64,000 nucleotides of DNA, from positions 9,426,501 through 9,490,500 of the forward strand of contig OY540822.1 in assembly GCA_961205875.1 (NCBI GenBank), written 5' to 3'. This document shows, piece by piece, positions 44,945 to 55,505 of this stretch (positions are counted from its first letter, which is position 1; every line of letters starts with the position of its first letter). Position numbers and translations under genes: made by a program. The DNA comes from Sialis fuliginosa (lineage: Eukaryota; Arthropoda; Insecta; Megaloptera; Sialidae). The notes beneath the pieces were generated by a model. The model was given only the letters and a program-made list of their open reading frames with translations. It ran no database searches and was not told where the DNA came from.

Positions 44945-46429
44945 ATGAGTATTTCAAATACAGAAATGGTAATTATAAAAACGTTTTGTTGAAAGTGTAA
45001 TATTTTTATATTATAATATTTCTTACAGGATATATTAAAAGAAGAAGGTTACGTCCCTCTAACTAACTATACAAATTTAAGGGGGTGAGGTTGTAAAGTC
45101 CCCCAGGACGTTTTAGCAAACTTCTTGGCGGGATTTACTGAACATCAGTCATCTATTGTACCTTCAGATTCAGCACCTTCTATAGGTAATAGTGTTACTT
45201 TCTTGTATGCAGTACAACATGAAATCTATGAAACAACATTACACAAACTTCTAATGAAAAGCTATTTTTTTAAAATGACTAAATTTAAACTAACGTTTCT
45301 AATCAGCGATTTGTTTTACAGGTATAGGTTTAGATTGTGCAGTGATACCACTACGACAGGATGGATATTTTCTACTTCAAACGACAGATTTTTTCTATCC
45401 TATCATCGACAATCCTATTGAAATGGGTATAAAATAAAAATTTTAACTGCAATTACGTACAGGACAATAATTATGTATCATTTCAGGTCGCATCACTTTT
45501 GCCAATGTTGTAAGTGATTTATATTCCCTAGGAGTCGTTAACATCGACTGTCTATCTATTTTACTGTCGATTCCAGTAGATATGACAGACAAACAACGTG
45601 ATTGGGCATTCAAATATGTAATAGAAGGATTTAAAGTATGTTAACATCAGAACTATAATATTTTATACGTTGATAACTTTTATATTGTTTTATTTTCAGT
45701 TGTCAGCTACAGAAGCACAAATAAGACTTACAATAAACACTGTAAACAATAATCCTTGGTTTATTATGGGAGGAATAGCTACCTCTATTTGCACAAGAGA
45801 TGAATTTATAATGTAGGTATTATTTGGTAGTAACATATACAAAATTATAATTTACGTTTATAATTTTTAGGCCAGATAATGCCGTAGCTGGAGATGTTCT
45901 GGTGCTAACAAAAGCTTTAGGAACACAAGTAGCCGCTTTAGCTCAAAGTCGTCTAAGTCAGAAGGACGGAAGTGCTGACAAAATTTTAGCACTTGTTTCC
46001 GAGGACTGTCTTATGAAATCAATAAAACAGGCTCAAGTCTCTATGACTAGATTAAACCGAACAGCTGCTATGTTGATGCACAAATATAACGCACACGGAG
46101 CTACCGACGTAACAGGTTTTGGCATACTGGGTCATGCCGATAACTTGGCTAAATTTCAAAAAAACCAACTCACTTTCAAAATCGACACATTGCCTGTATT
46201 TGGGTGCCTGGATCAAGTAGCCCAGAGCTTAAATTATGCAAGACTTAGGAAAGGGACTTCGGCTGAAACATCTGGTGGACTTTTGTTAGCAATACCACAA
46301 CAAAATGCTAAGCTGTTCTGTGACGAAATAGAAAAAACAGACGGCTGTAAAGCATGGGTCATAGGGAAAGTAGAAAAAGGAAACAAGGATGCAGTTATTT
46401 GTGATAATTGTCAAATTATCAGTGTTTAA
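44945..46429 (+). CDS. Selenophosphate synthetase with in-frame UGA at the active site
   Basis: SelD/SPS family, whose classical members make selenophosphate from selenide and ATP for selenocysteine synthesis. Six exons: 44945-44968, 45029-45185, 45322-45426, 45487-45635, 45700-45812 and 45871-46429 (TAA). Read through UGA they give 368 residues (usual ~390-450). The N-terminal active site reads [15 protein letters not shown], with UGA at the Sec/Cys position and the essential Lys three codons on. [19 protein letters not shown] and NVVSDLY keep metal-binding Asp residues; [31 protein letters not shown] and [11 protein letters not shown] are standard. Odd: the conserved TGGQTxxNPW loop reads [10 protein letters not shown], and DNMLMLL reads DCLSILL, so the enzyme is divergent. 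It may be a Sec-type SPS2 or an insect SPS1-type gene retaining UGA. An ATG-to-UGA product would be only 27 residues, so readthrough or Sec insertion is needed. Confidence 0.93.
45086..45088 (+). other. In-frame UGA codon (recoding site)
   Basis: TGA falls at codon 28, between AGG GGG and GGT TGT AAA. The same frame continues open for ~340 codons across five further in-phase introns, and family homology continues on both sides. Confidence 0.93.
45090..45121 (+). promoter_or_regulatory. Post-UGA stem-loop (possible recoding element)
   Basis: Starting two bases after the UGA, GTTGTAAAGTCC can pair with GGACGTTTTAGCAAAC: 12 pairs, loop CCCA, four single-base bulges, with the innermost GTCC/GGAC uninterrupted. 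Stem-loops right after the UGA that promote redefinition or readthrough are known for SPS genes. Folded by hand only. Confidence 0.55.
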
Positions 46430-46507
46430 TATTACTGCTACTGTTTCCATTTCATTTTATTGTTATTATTGTTGCCAACACAGTGTGTCTTTTATATTTT
46501 AATTATT

Positions 46508-46513
46508 AATAAA
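46508..46513 (+). terminator. AATAAA poly(A) signal of the SPS gene
   Basis: First AATAAA, ~80 bases after the TAA. If it is used, the 3' UTR (~100 bases) has no ATGA and so no room for a SECIS core. Confidence 0.6.
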
Positions 46514-46519
46514 TATATT

Positions 46520-47299
46520 ATTGGTATTTTCAATTTCTATTAGTTGAAATTCACAACTAAATGTATGTATATTTTTATAAATATTATAAATATATTGTTA
46601 TTGATTAGTTTTAAGAATGTTGTATGCATTTACTTTAAGAATAATTTTATTTAAAGATATTTAATGAATAATTATAATAGATATTATGATAAAAACTATG
46701 CTAAAGTTTCTGAACCGCTAGTTTTTTAAAGTCTGTCTATTGTAGTTATACAAAATATTAATTGTTATATTAAAAAGTACCTTTTAAAATAAATTCATAC
46801 TTTGTTATATCTGCATTTATTTATTATTTAAATTTTAGAGCTACCCTATTCTTTAAAAAAAAATTATATAAATAAAGTTAAATAGTTTTCATACTAAATA
46901 CATAATATTTTTAAAACTTACAGCCATATAAGGATAGTTTTACATAGGTAAGTAAATTTATTATTTATAATAAAAAAAAATATACTCATACTCGTATAAA
47001 ACATATAATACAATTTAAAATAAAAGTAGAGAATCTTTATTTATTTTTCTTTTTTCTCTTTTAATTGGGCATCGAGTATAGCCCCCCTCAGCCAGAACAT
47101 TTTGATTTTATCTGTTTTCTTATCAACGTTTCAATTTCTAATTTTCGTCAAATCTATAATTTATTAATTAAATATGTACAAATGCAATTGTACACATCAT
47201 TCAAAATTTCAAATAAAATATTACTTTTGGTTGAACAATAGTTGCCAAAAAATTCAGAAATGCATAAAAATCATAAATAGGTATCTTGATTATACACAT
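46520..47299. other. Gene-free AT-rich stretch
   Basis: Two ATGA words (46663, 46687) were checked as SECIS cores; their possible stems are only ~5 bp, too short. Nothing else was seen. Confidence 0.5.
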
Positions 47300-47735
47300 A
47301 AGGTACTGGAACCAGTCTTGGCCGTTTTAAGAGCAAATTATACTATTTTTTTGGATTGATGGGCTCCTTTTTTGTAATTAGGTACCATTTTATTAAATCA
47401 ATTTAATTACCAAAGTCCGCAAATATAGTTCATACCCTTTTATTTTGTTTATGTTTTTTCTCCAGTAATGGACAAAGTAAAGTTAATAATGATCACCCAG
47501 TTTTCGCCACTTGCTAATGATTACAAAATGGTAAGTACTATGATACAAAAGTTATAAAATAAAGAATCGTAAAATTTAAAACAATGATAGATTATACTAA
47601 TAATTAGTTTAAATGTCCACCATTTTGACACCCATTGGCCGATTGTCATCAAATTAAGCTGTTTTACAGCTAAGTGTCTATAGTTTATGATTCAGTAATG
47701 GCAGTAATAAAATATTTCTAATTTAGTACATTTAA
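47300..47735. mobile_element. Family A element, right end lost
   Basis: Begins AAGGTACTGGAACCAGTCTT and follows the consensus to 'agtacatttaattaaa'; the terminal ~15 bases are not recognisable. Confidence 0.75.
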
Positions 47736-47739
47736 TTAA

Positions 47740-48402
47740 ACATGAAAATAATTAAGGGATCAAATTATTCATAGAACACAAATTGGTAATATTTAAAGCT
47801 CTCTAATTATGGTATAAATAAATATTTAAAAAATTTAAATCTCTACTTTGTTGCAAATTGAACTAACTGTTTGAAAATAGTCAAATTGGCACTTAAAATA
47901 GAATTTAATCAATTTTGATTTTTTTTATATTCACACTACTTTTTTATACGTAAAAGAAAGTAAAATGTCCTGAATACGCACCTGCCTCGACTAAAACATT
48001 TGGGGGACAGCGTTCAGCTTTAGTTGAGCGCCTAGCAACTTGAGTAAAGTATACTAAAAACCTATTCTGAATTTTACGTAAAAAACATCTCTGTTAGAAC
48101 TACAAAGTGAAAATATAATATTTAAATAAATGTAATAATTATATTTAATATAATATTTTGTGTAAATGTTAGTTGATAAAATTATCTTTAAATAGAAAGC
48201 TTCAAAATGTCTTAAAATAACGTTTTTGTGTATGTTATAGGCAGTATAGATCTATGTTGTATGAAAGATAGTAAAATAAAGTCTTTATGAATAAAATGGA
48301 AAATAAGTGAAATATTTTTTATCGTTAACGTTTTTCGATTTTTTAACTACTTATATTTTTGTGCATTTAAATAAATAATTGTGATTATTTTTCTGTGTGA
48401 AA
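47740..48402. other. Gene-free AT-rich stretch
   Basis: Nothing specific was seen. It would be the 5' flank of the candidate exon at 48403. Confidence 0.5.
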
Positions 48403-48478
48403 ATGGATGAAAATGAATACGAGATCAAATCGCCAATAAAACGATTAGGTTCTACAAGAAAACTGCTTATTTTTAACA
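48403..48478 (+). CDS. Candidate alternative first coding exon of the srGAP-like gene
   Basis: ATG GAT GAA ... runs 25 codons plus one base to a strong donor (A|gtaagt at 48479), encoding MDENEYEIKSPIKRLGSTRK... The 76-base length and phase-1 donor equal those of the 58459 exon, so it would splice in frame to 60655. It sits in DNA without obvious repeats. No homology was recognised. It could instead start another gene or be chance. Confidence 0.35.
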
Positions 48479-49236
48479 GTAAGTTGCAATTTTATTATAC
48501 CTCCTGATCATTTAAAAACGTCAAATTTCATATTTGCTAATTTATTAATTGCTAAATCGGTTTTAATTTTTTCAAGGTTTTCTGCTAACTGAGACTAACA
48601 TGTACTGGTCATTTTTCAAATTAATTATTATTTTGCGGTAAACCGCAAAATAATACATTTTGATGAATAAGCGTGAACTTCATATTTTTATCAATATTTT
48701 TTATTTAAGTATTCGAATTACGAAGAATCATAAATACGCGAATAAACCTATCAATATTTAATTTTTGTTGACTTTAAAATCTACTCTACATTTTTTAATT
48801 GATAAATTACGGAAATCATTTGTTTACCCGTCAATTTAAAATCCGAGGGGGGAAATACTCTGTTTGCCCCCTCCTTCCGGCATTCATGAATATTCTAGTT
48901 AATTACTATGCCTAGATGGGACAAACTTGATAAAAAATACATTTATAATAATGAATTTCATTTCATATGCAAAAAAATTTGCATACAGAATAGTTAAAAA
49001 CAAGATTAATTAAATTATAACATACGTATTTTTTTTCAGTCGAGGTATTCAAAAATGACTTGTCCAGAACCTTTAAAAAAGTATTATTGTTATAAGCAGT
49101 GGTGAGCTGTAGTTGTTAAATTATTCTATAATTTTTGAGCCTCATGGTAACTATTTTCTCAAAAAGAAATAAAATTATTTTCATTAAATACATTTGTAAA
49201 TGAAGTCATGCCTATCAAGCAAGTTTAAAATAACCC

Positions 49237-49470
49237 ATGTGCAAAATGACGTTGGGCCCAAGCTTGGCCCAATATTGGACTGCCAAGTATTGGTCCCAGT
49301 CTAGACCAACTTTCAGATACCGAGTTTCGATCATCTATTCTGTATCCAAGATTGGGCCAAATCTGGGCCAGCCTTGGTACGACAAGCCTTGGCCGAGTCT
49401 TGAACGAAGTTATCATTTGTATCTTGGCCCAGTGTTGGATGACATTGGCGCAAGTCTGGGCTTTGTAATT
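49237..49470. repeat. TTGGCCCA-rich repeat, copy 1
   Basis: GC-rich for this window. The words 'cttggcccaata', 'ttgggcca' and 'ccttggccgag' recur irregularly every 10-30 bases. The block is inverted at 60958-61133 (shared 'gataacttcgtt', 'aaggcttgtcgta'). Frames on both strands are repeat artefacts. Confidence 0.8.
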
Positions 49471-49504
49471 TCCTACTTGATAACTCGTAGAGCAATAGCA
49501 TTTT

Positions 49505-49830
49505 TAACTGACTTCAAAAAAGGAGTTTTCAATTCAATCAATATTTTTTTTATGTATTTTCGGACATGACTCCAACAAATATGCATTTTTTGAAAGAATA
49601 TACTCCTGAGGTACTCTCATATAAATTTTATTAGAATCTGACAATGGACTTCAAAAAGAAGGGGGTTTTCATTTCGGCTGTATATATATTTTTATGTAAT
49701 TTCGGATATAAAAATGCACTGATTTGGACTAGATTTTTGTTTTGTTTGAAAGTAGTATACTCCCTATGTGATTCCATATAAATATTATTAAAATCTGGAT
49801 TTCTTAGAGACGTCACTCAAAATTGAAAAA
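49505..49830. repeat. Two degenerate tandem copies of a 'gacttcaaaaa-aggag' repeat
   Basis: 49511-49600 and 49645-49740 share 'gacttcaaaaa', 'gttttca.ttc' and 'tttttatgta.tttcgga'. Similar sequences are common in insect genomes; function unknown. Confidence 0.6.
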
Positions 49831-50139
49831 ATAAAAAACTTCAAAAAATTAATTAAACCGACTTAAAAATATCAAGTACCTATATAATATTTAAATTTTA
49901 CAGTGTCGGTACCAAACCAATAAAAAACTTTTGAAAAAATTAAAAATAACTTCAAAATTATTATGTACTTTTCAGTATTTTGGGTTTTTTTTAAGTCGTT
50001 TTTTTAAAACGATTATATGTATTATTATTTTTTATAAATAAGCCATATAATAATAACATATATCTAACATTAGTTTTAAAAAATTTATTTAGGAGCGAGC
50101 CCTTTGTTAAAAATTTCATAGCTCACCACTGGTTTTAAG

Positions 50140-50974
50140 TACATATTTAATTATTGGAAACGAAACCTAGATGTATGTCCTTAAAAATATGGTAAAATCA
50201 AAATGAAAGATAATATTATATTATCTTATCTATTATGCCTACAACTTTTATTTGAAACTTATTGTCAAATGAAAGTTCAGTTGTGATTTTTTGAACTTTT
50301 ATCTAAACAATATTATTTATTTTAGATGAATTAGCAATAGCAAGGTCTACACTTTTCTCATAATGAATCAGTTTCGATTTCAAATACAAGATTTTGTTAT
50401 TTGATATTAAATAGTCAATTTTAACTCACCAAAAAAAGTAAAGCATTGCAGATATTTTTTATAAATAAATAAATAAATAAATACAACGAATGCACGTTTT
50501 TAGAATATATTCTTAGAAATTATTTATTGAAATACTACAAAAAAAGAGTTGACACATCATTTGTTAGAAAATGTATCAACAATTCTTTGAATTTTTTTTT
50601 GTGATAATGTGCTTAATGTTTGTATAAAAAATAAGATTCATGGGGAAAATTTTCCGTTTAAAGGACCCCGCAAATTTCGGTGAAAATCGTTTACGATTTG
50701 ATATGTTGTAGATTATGTATATAATGCTAGCCATTTCGTCGATAAACATTTTTAAAGATGAAAAATTTAAATTAATGTTTTATTTAAGTTTATTCTTTCA
50801 ACACTTCAAGTAAGTAATAACATCAGAATTCTGGCTACATCACTAGAATACTAAATCTTAATATTTCAGGGGATATAATTTAGTTTATACCAATTACCAC
50901 TATTTTTTTTCATCGTTTACAATTTACAATATTAAATACAATAAAATAAAACTATAGATAGTATACCAGTTTTA
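50140..50974. other. Gene-free AT-rich stretch
   Basis: A short (ataa)n run lies at 50461-50482. No gene was seen. Confidence 0.5.
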
Positions 50975-51160
50975 AGGTTTCCACAGTGATCTTGTTTCGG
51001 GGTGTAAGTCGCGTCAATATTGTCGTGTTATCGACTAACGTTTCGTCACACATTGCAGTGGACATCAGGGCTCTTCTAAAAGTGAAGATGTCGGCCGATA
51101 ACACGAGCAAATTGATGCGGTTTACACCCAGAAGCCAAGATCACTGTGGAAACCTTTTGG
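50975..51160. repeat. Family C hairpin element, best-preserved copy
   Basis: Ends 'aaggtttccacagtgatctt' and 'aagatcactgtggaaacctt' are exact complements, so the whole element is a terminal hairpin. The centre has 'ggctcttctaaaagtgaaga'. Confidence 0.8.
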
Positions 51161-52540
51161 TATAAATAAATCGAAAAAGTTAGGAAAATCGGCCATGTGC
51201 GTCCCGAAAAAATTTCATAATTGTGCATTTTTGATACATTTACTGTTTTTGAAATATCTCCGGTTCTATAGGTCGTAGGAAAACAAAAAAAAAACTTTAA
51301 TATTCGTAAGTCAATAGATTATAGAACTGTATTACTTTCCAAACGCATCCTAACCTCAAAAATAAAAAAATAAATGTCGAATTTTTTTTTTATCGCTAAT
51401 AATGCAATAATAAACGTAAAAATCAAGGGATTTTTATGAAAATAAGAGGAAATATGTATTTTTATATTGTAAATGTGTGATGAAATTTTCAAAAATAAAA
51501 TTTAATATTTACGTCCACAAAGTTATTTAATGAGAAAACATCGTATAATAAACTTTATTTTAACTGTATTTTAAATTTTTTATCTCATTTTTCGAAGTAG
51601 TGTCACAAAAACTACAACATATCAAAAATTTAGCGATTTTCATCCTTTACTAAATATTTTTATTTGCAAATAAATATTTTTTTAATCGAATAAGTATGAA
51701 ATTAATTTTTTAATATGAATTTTAGATTATTTTTTTTTGTTTCTGACCCCCTTAATGCAGATCTGTTCGTATGCTCTACAATTCAAATCTGTTTGTAACA
51801 TACTGTAAGTTTTTTATTCTATAAATCACACTTCATGAGCTCATATTACGAGTATGCCATGTTTTTTATATTAAAAATAAACATTAATGTGATATCCAAA
51901 CGTACTCTTTTTCCAGGACACCATCTTGCAAAAAAATACATAAAAACATTATGATTTGGAAACCATGAAAAATATTCAGTTTGTATTTCTTCAACGACAT
52001 TTAAATTTTCACGTTTTTTATACGCGAAAGAGAAAGTCATTCGGTAAACATTGCAGATATTTTTGATATAATTAGACCTAACTATCCACAGTTCAAATAT
52101 TTATAAAAAATACATCATAATATAAATAAATATAACGCTTGTATCTACGTCAGATTCAAAAATTTACATCCTTCTGAATTTAACGAAATTATATATAAAC
52201 TCATAGGCGGATCCAGCAATGTTTAACTTTTAATTGAACCATTCAATTAATAATTTAACTTAAAGTAAGTCCATTTTTTATCAGTATGGGGTTACAAAGC
52301 AAACTTTTCTATTATATAGAAAATCTTTCGAAAGCGTTTCAAAATCAATTTTTCTAAAAGTTCATTCAATATTTTTATCGGAGAGAGTTATCATTTTCAA
52401 TTATAATAATAATATAATATCATAATTTCCGGTTTAACAGGAAGTTATTAATTGTTCTACTTATATAATATTTATAATCGTAATCGTTGCAGAGGGTTCA
52501 ATTTGCATTATTTATAATTCAGTCTATTATATTTTATTAT
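51161..52540. other. Gene-free AT-rich interval
   Basis: A 64-codon minus-strand frame at 51846-52040 shows no family match. No gene is supported. Confidence 0.5.
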
Positions 52541-53080
52541 TTTATTACAACGCGAATTCTTCTAGTTTCTATGATTCCTAGATAGGCAGGATTTGGTAAA
52601 TAGTCCTCAGTCCCGGTTTTAAATTTTAAAATAAAAAATACTCCTCTGAAATTTCGTGAGTGGATTCATTTTGGTGTAACCTATAACTTTTTTATCATCG
52701 AAAATTCTGAGAATTGGGGCGTTTTTGATGTCGCATGCGTCAAACAATTTTAGGGCGTAGGTCAGGGCAAAAGAACCTTGATTTTTGTAGGCCAGTTTAA
52801 CTATAGTATTTTACTATTATTTATCTAGCAATTGTGCAAAAAATATTGGGGCATTTAGCGAGACCTACACCCTCAACATGTCAAATTCATGATGTTATGT
52901 AATTTATAAATAATTACTTACTTTACTTTCGAAGATAAAAAAGTTGTAGGTTACGCCAAAATGAATCCACTCACGAAGTTTCAGAGGAGTATTTTTTATT
53001 TCAAAATTTAAAGCCGGGACCGAGGACTAAAAATAACGACACTGAATAAAATTGTCAAAAATGTTAAGTTTTACAAATTT
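52541..53080. repeat. Local direct duplication Y, copy 1 (interrupted by a MITE)
   Basis: 'acgcgaattcttctagtttc' … 'aggatttggtaaa' | MITE | 'aataacgacactgaataaaa' … 'gttaagtttt'. Copy 2 is 53604-53727. Confidence 0.85.
52601..53029. mobile_element. MITE with TAGTCCTCAGTCCCGG ends
   Basis: Inverted arms of ~95 bp, ~88% similar (52602-52698, 52936-53029). The empty site is preserved in duplication Y copy 2 ('ggatttggtaaaataacgac'). Confidence 0.85.
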
Positions 53081-53603
53081 AAGGTACTGGCACCAGTTAT
53101 GGCCGCTATAAGAGCAAGATTTACTGTTTTTGTGATTGACGGGCTTATTTTTTTGTAATTCTCATGAACTCAAGTTACTAATAAAACAAGTAACTCTTTA
53201 TTTCAACAATTTAATTACCAAAGTCCGCAAATATAGTTTGTTTTTTTAAATTATAGCCTTTTATTTTGTTGTATGTTTTTTTCCGGTAATGGATAAAGGA
53301 AAACCAATAATGAAAAATGATAAATACTACGACACAAAAGATATAAAAGAAAGAATCGTTAAATTTGAAACAATGCAAAGCAGTTGCTATGATAGTATAA
53401 TAATTAATTAATTAATTATACTAATAATTAGTTTAAATGTCCACCATTTTGACACCTATTGGCCAATTGTCATCAAATCACGCTATAAGATAGTTAAATG
53501 TATATACTATATACTCAAATATCAAGACATATTTCTAATTCAGTACATTTAATTAAAAAATAGCCATTACTGGGGTCATATCAAAGACTGGTGCCAGTAA
53601 CTT
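53081..53603. mobile_element. Family A element
   Basis: Ends AAGGTACTGGCACCAGTT and 'actggtgccagtaactt'. It lies exactly between the two copies of duplication Y. Confidence 0.82.
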
Positions 53604-53727
53604 ATTTTATTATACAACGCGAATTCTTCTAGTTTCTATGATTCGTAGATAGGGAATTGGGGAGGATTTGGTAAAATAACGACATTGAATAAAATTGTAA
53701 GAAATGTTAAGTTTTTTTTTTACAAAT
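53604..53727. repeat. Local direct duplication Y, copy 2
   Basis: Direct repeat of the flanks of the 52601-53029 MITE; also shows a 'gaattgggg' difference near 53654. Confidence 0.85.
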
Positions 53728-53728
53728 A

Positions 53729-54289
53729 CAGTAAAAGCTCTTTATTCGCGGGGTATATGTTCCATAAATATGCCGCGAATACAGAAACCGTGAATACGGA
53801 ATGGTAATTTATATGGAATTATAGGGGATACGTTCCTAGGTGACAAAATAAATAAACAAATACACTATAAAAAAATCAATTTAATTGAAGTTTTTGACCA
53901 TATTGATTAATTATTATCTTCAGGCTTAGGCAATGGTTTAAAGAATTTTGTAATTTTTTATTATTTTGTCTATTGCATAAGAATGCTTTTGGGAACATTC
54001 CAAACAATTTTCATATATTTGGTAGCATTTTGAAATACATCCTTAGCAACATACTTTAGGCAAAGTTGTAATAAGGTCTATTTTACTTTTTTATTAGTCC
54101 ATTTGACGGCGTTTACAAAGGATATTGGGTTGGATACCTATTGGAATCTTTTTTATTATTATGTATGTACTGATTAGATCCGCGAATAAAGAAATCTTTA
54201 GCCGCGAATATAGGAATTGGGTCGCATTTTTTTAATCCGCGAATAGTGAAAACGCGAACGAAGGAAGCGCGAATAAGGAGCTTTTACTG
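53729..54289. mobile_element. pogo/Tigger-like MITE
   Basis: Ends CAGTAAAAGCTCTTTATTCG and its near-complement CGCGAATAAGGAGCTTTTACTG, flanked by TA. The repeated word 'ccgcgaata' occurs in both arms. No transposase frame. Confidence 0.82.
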
Positions 54290-54291
54290 TA

Positions 54292-54767
54292 TATCTATTC
54301 GCAATCTGCCACGAGTTTTGAAAAATGTATTAACCATTCATAACCCTTTAACCTTAAGTGTGAGTGCTTATGTTCGATCCTTATTACTATTCTTGTGTGA
54401 TATGTGTTGTATATAATAAATAAACATATATGTAAATGTGTAACTAGCACGTCTGTTGAAAAGAATAGAATAACATACATATCATACATGTGTAAGTTGA
54501 TTTTTTTTATAATTTGCTGGCTATTGTAATTTAATGTACATGGAAATAGTCAGAGATTGCGAATTTGATAAAAAAAGAAGCAAAAACTTTACTGATGTAA
54601 GTGCTAGAGGCTTTTTAAAAAAAATTATTTAAATTTTGACAAAATTATAATTATAAAAGTGTTTTATAAAAAAATTTCTTGCCCTTTTTTTGTGATGTCA
54701 TATTTCAGATCAGAATTGCATTAAAATCTTTCTCTGCAAAAAAAATATCTGCTAAGTGAATGCACAG
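54292..54767. other. Gene-free AT-rich stretch
   Basis: Nothing was recognised. Confidence 0.5.
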
Positions 54768-55273
54768 TGCTTCCTCGTGGTAAATTCATCAAACAGTTTT
54801 AATATTTGGCAATTTCAATCTAAATCTAAATTTTTCTATGCAAACGTCAAAATGACATTTAATATATCAAAGTAAATAGCTATTTAAAAAAAACAAATGA
54901 CGATTTTTTAAAGCAAATTGAGACAAATCTTTGTAAGGTAATATTTTACAACAAACGTTGTAGACCTATATAATAGGAAATTGAATGCTCTACAAAAAAT
55001 ATTCTATAAAATTTTCACGTAATTTTGAAATGGGACCGTCCTCAAGCCAGACCCAACTACCCAACCAAGTTTCATTAATATCGGTTCAGTGTTTCATGAG
55101 TTATGCGTGTGACAAGGATTCAGGAGATAGACAGACAGACAGTCACGGAACAAAAAGTGTTTGTCTTGACCTGAAACGGAAAGATCAAGTTACAATTTTG
55201 AAATCGAAGAACATTTTTTCTCATTTTAAAACGATCACAAAGCTTCTTGTATCTTCGATATGGCAAGGAAGCA
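54768..55273 (-). mobile_element. Family B element
   Basis: Ends TGCTTCCTCG and CAAGGAAGCA. Contains 'accaagtttcattaatatcg'. The 107-codon frame across it is an artefact, as the same DNA is non-coding in the other copies. Confidence 0.75.
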
Positions 55274-55377
55274 AAATAAAAGAAACATATATTTATTATA
55301 ACTTTTAATAAAAATTACGTTTATATTGTAAACTTTTAAATAGTAAAAATATAATTTAATATTTCAAAAATAATCAT

Positions 55378-55505
55378 GCTGTGATCTTAATATGGATCTT
55401 ATAAGCCTCGTCGGTTTGGTCGTACTTTCAATAGTCCTGATAATGTCCACTGTAAGGTGTGACGAAACGTTGGCCGATAGAACGACTAAATCGACGCAGC
55501 TTATA
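55378..55505. repeat. Family C element, degenerate copy
   Basis: 'gctgtgatcttaatatggat' … 'gtgtgacgaaacgttggccg' … 'aaatcgacgcagctta'. One arm is shortened. Confidence 0.6.

Larger units (their letters stand above)
49097..50131. mobile_element. hAT-type element, 1035 bp
   Basis: Ends CAGTGGTGAGCT and AGCTCACCACTG. Target duplication GTTATAAG / GTTTTAAG (7 of 8; 49089-49096, 50132-50139). It contains the TTGGCCCA-rich repeat and two tandem 'gacttcaaaaa' blocks. No transposase was recognised. Confidence 0.8.

Noticed and set aside
46660..46712. ATGA...TGAT and ATGA...CTGA words after the SPS stop codon as a SECIS element.
   Set aside because: Only ~19-20 bases separate the halves and stems reach ~5 bp; a SECIS needs a ~10-13 bp stem and an apical A-rich loop. 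They also lie beyond the first poly(A) signal.
49225..49569. Overlapping frames on both strands over the TTGGCCCA block.
   Set aside because: Both are produced by the word repeat; neither has a domain or conserved counterpart in the inverted copy.
54985..55308. 107-codon plus-strand frame.
   Set aside because: It lies almost wholly in a family B element whose other copies are not open in this frame.
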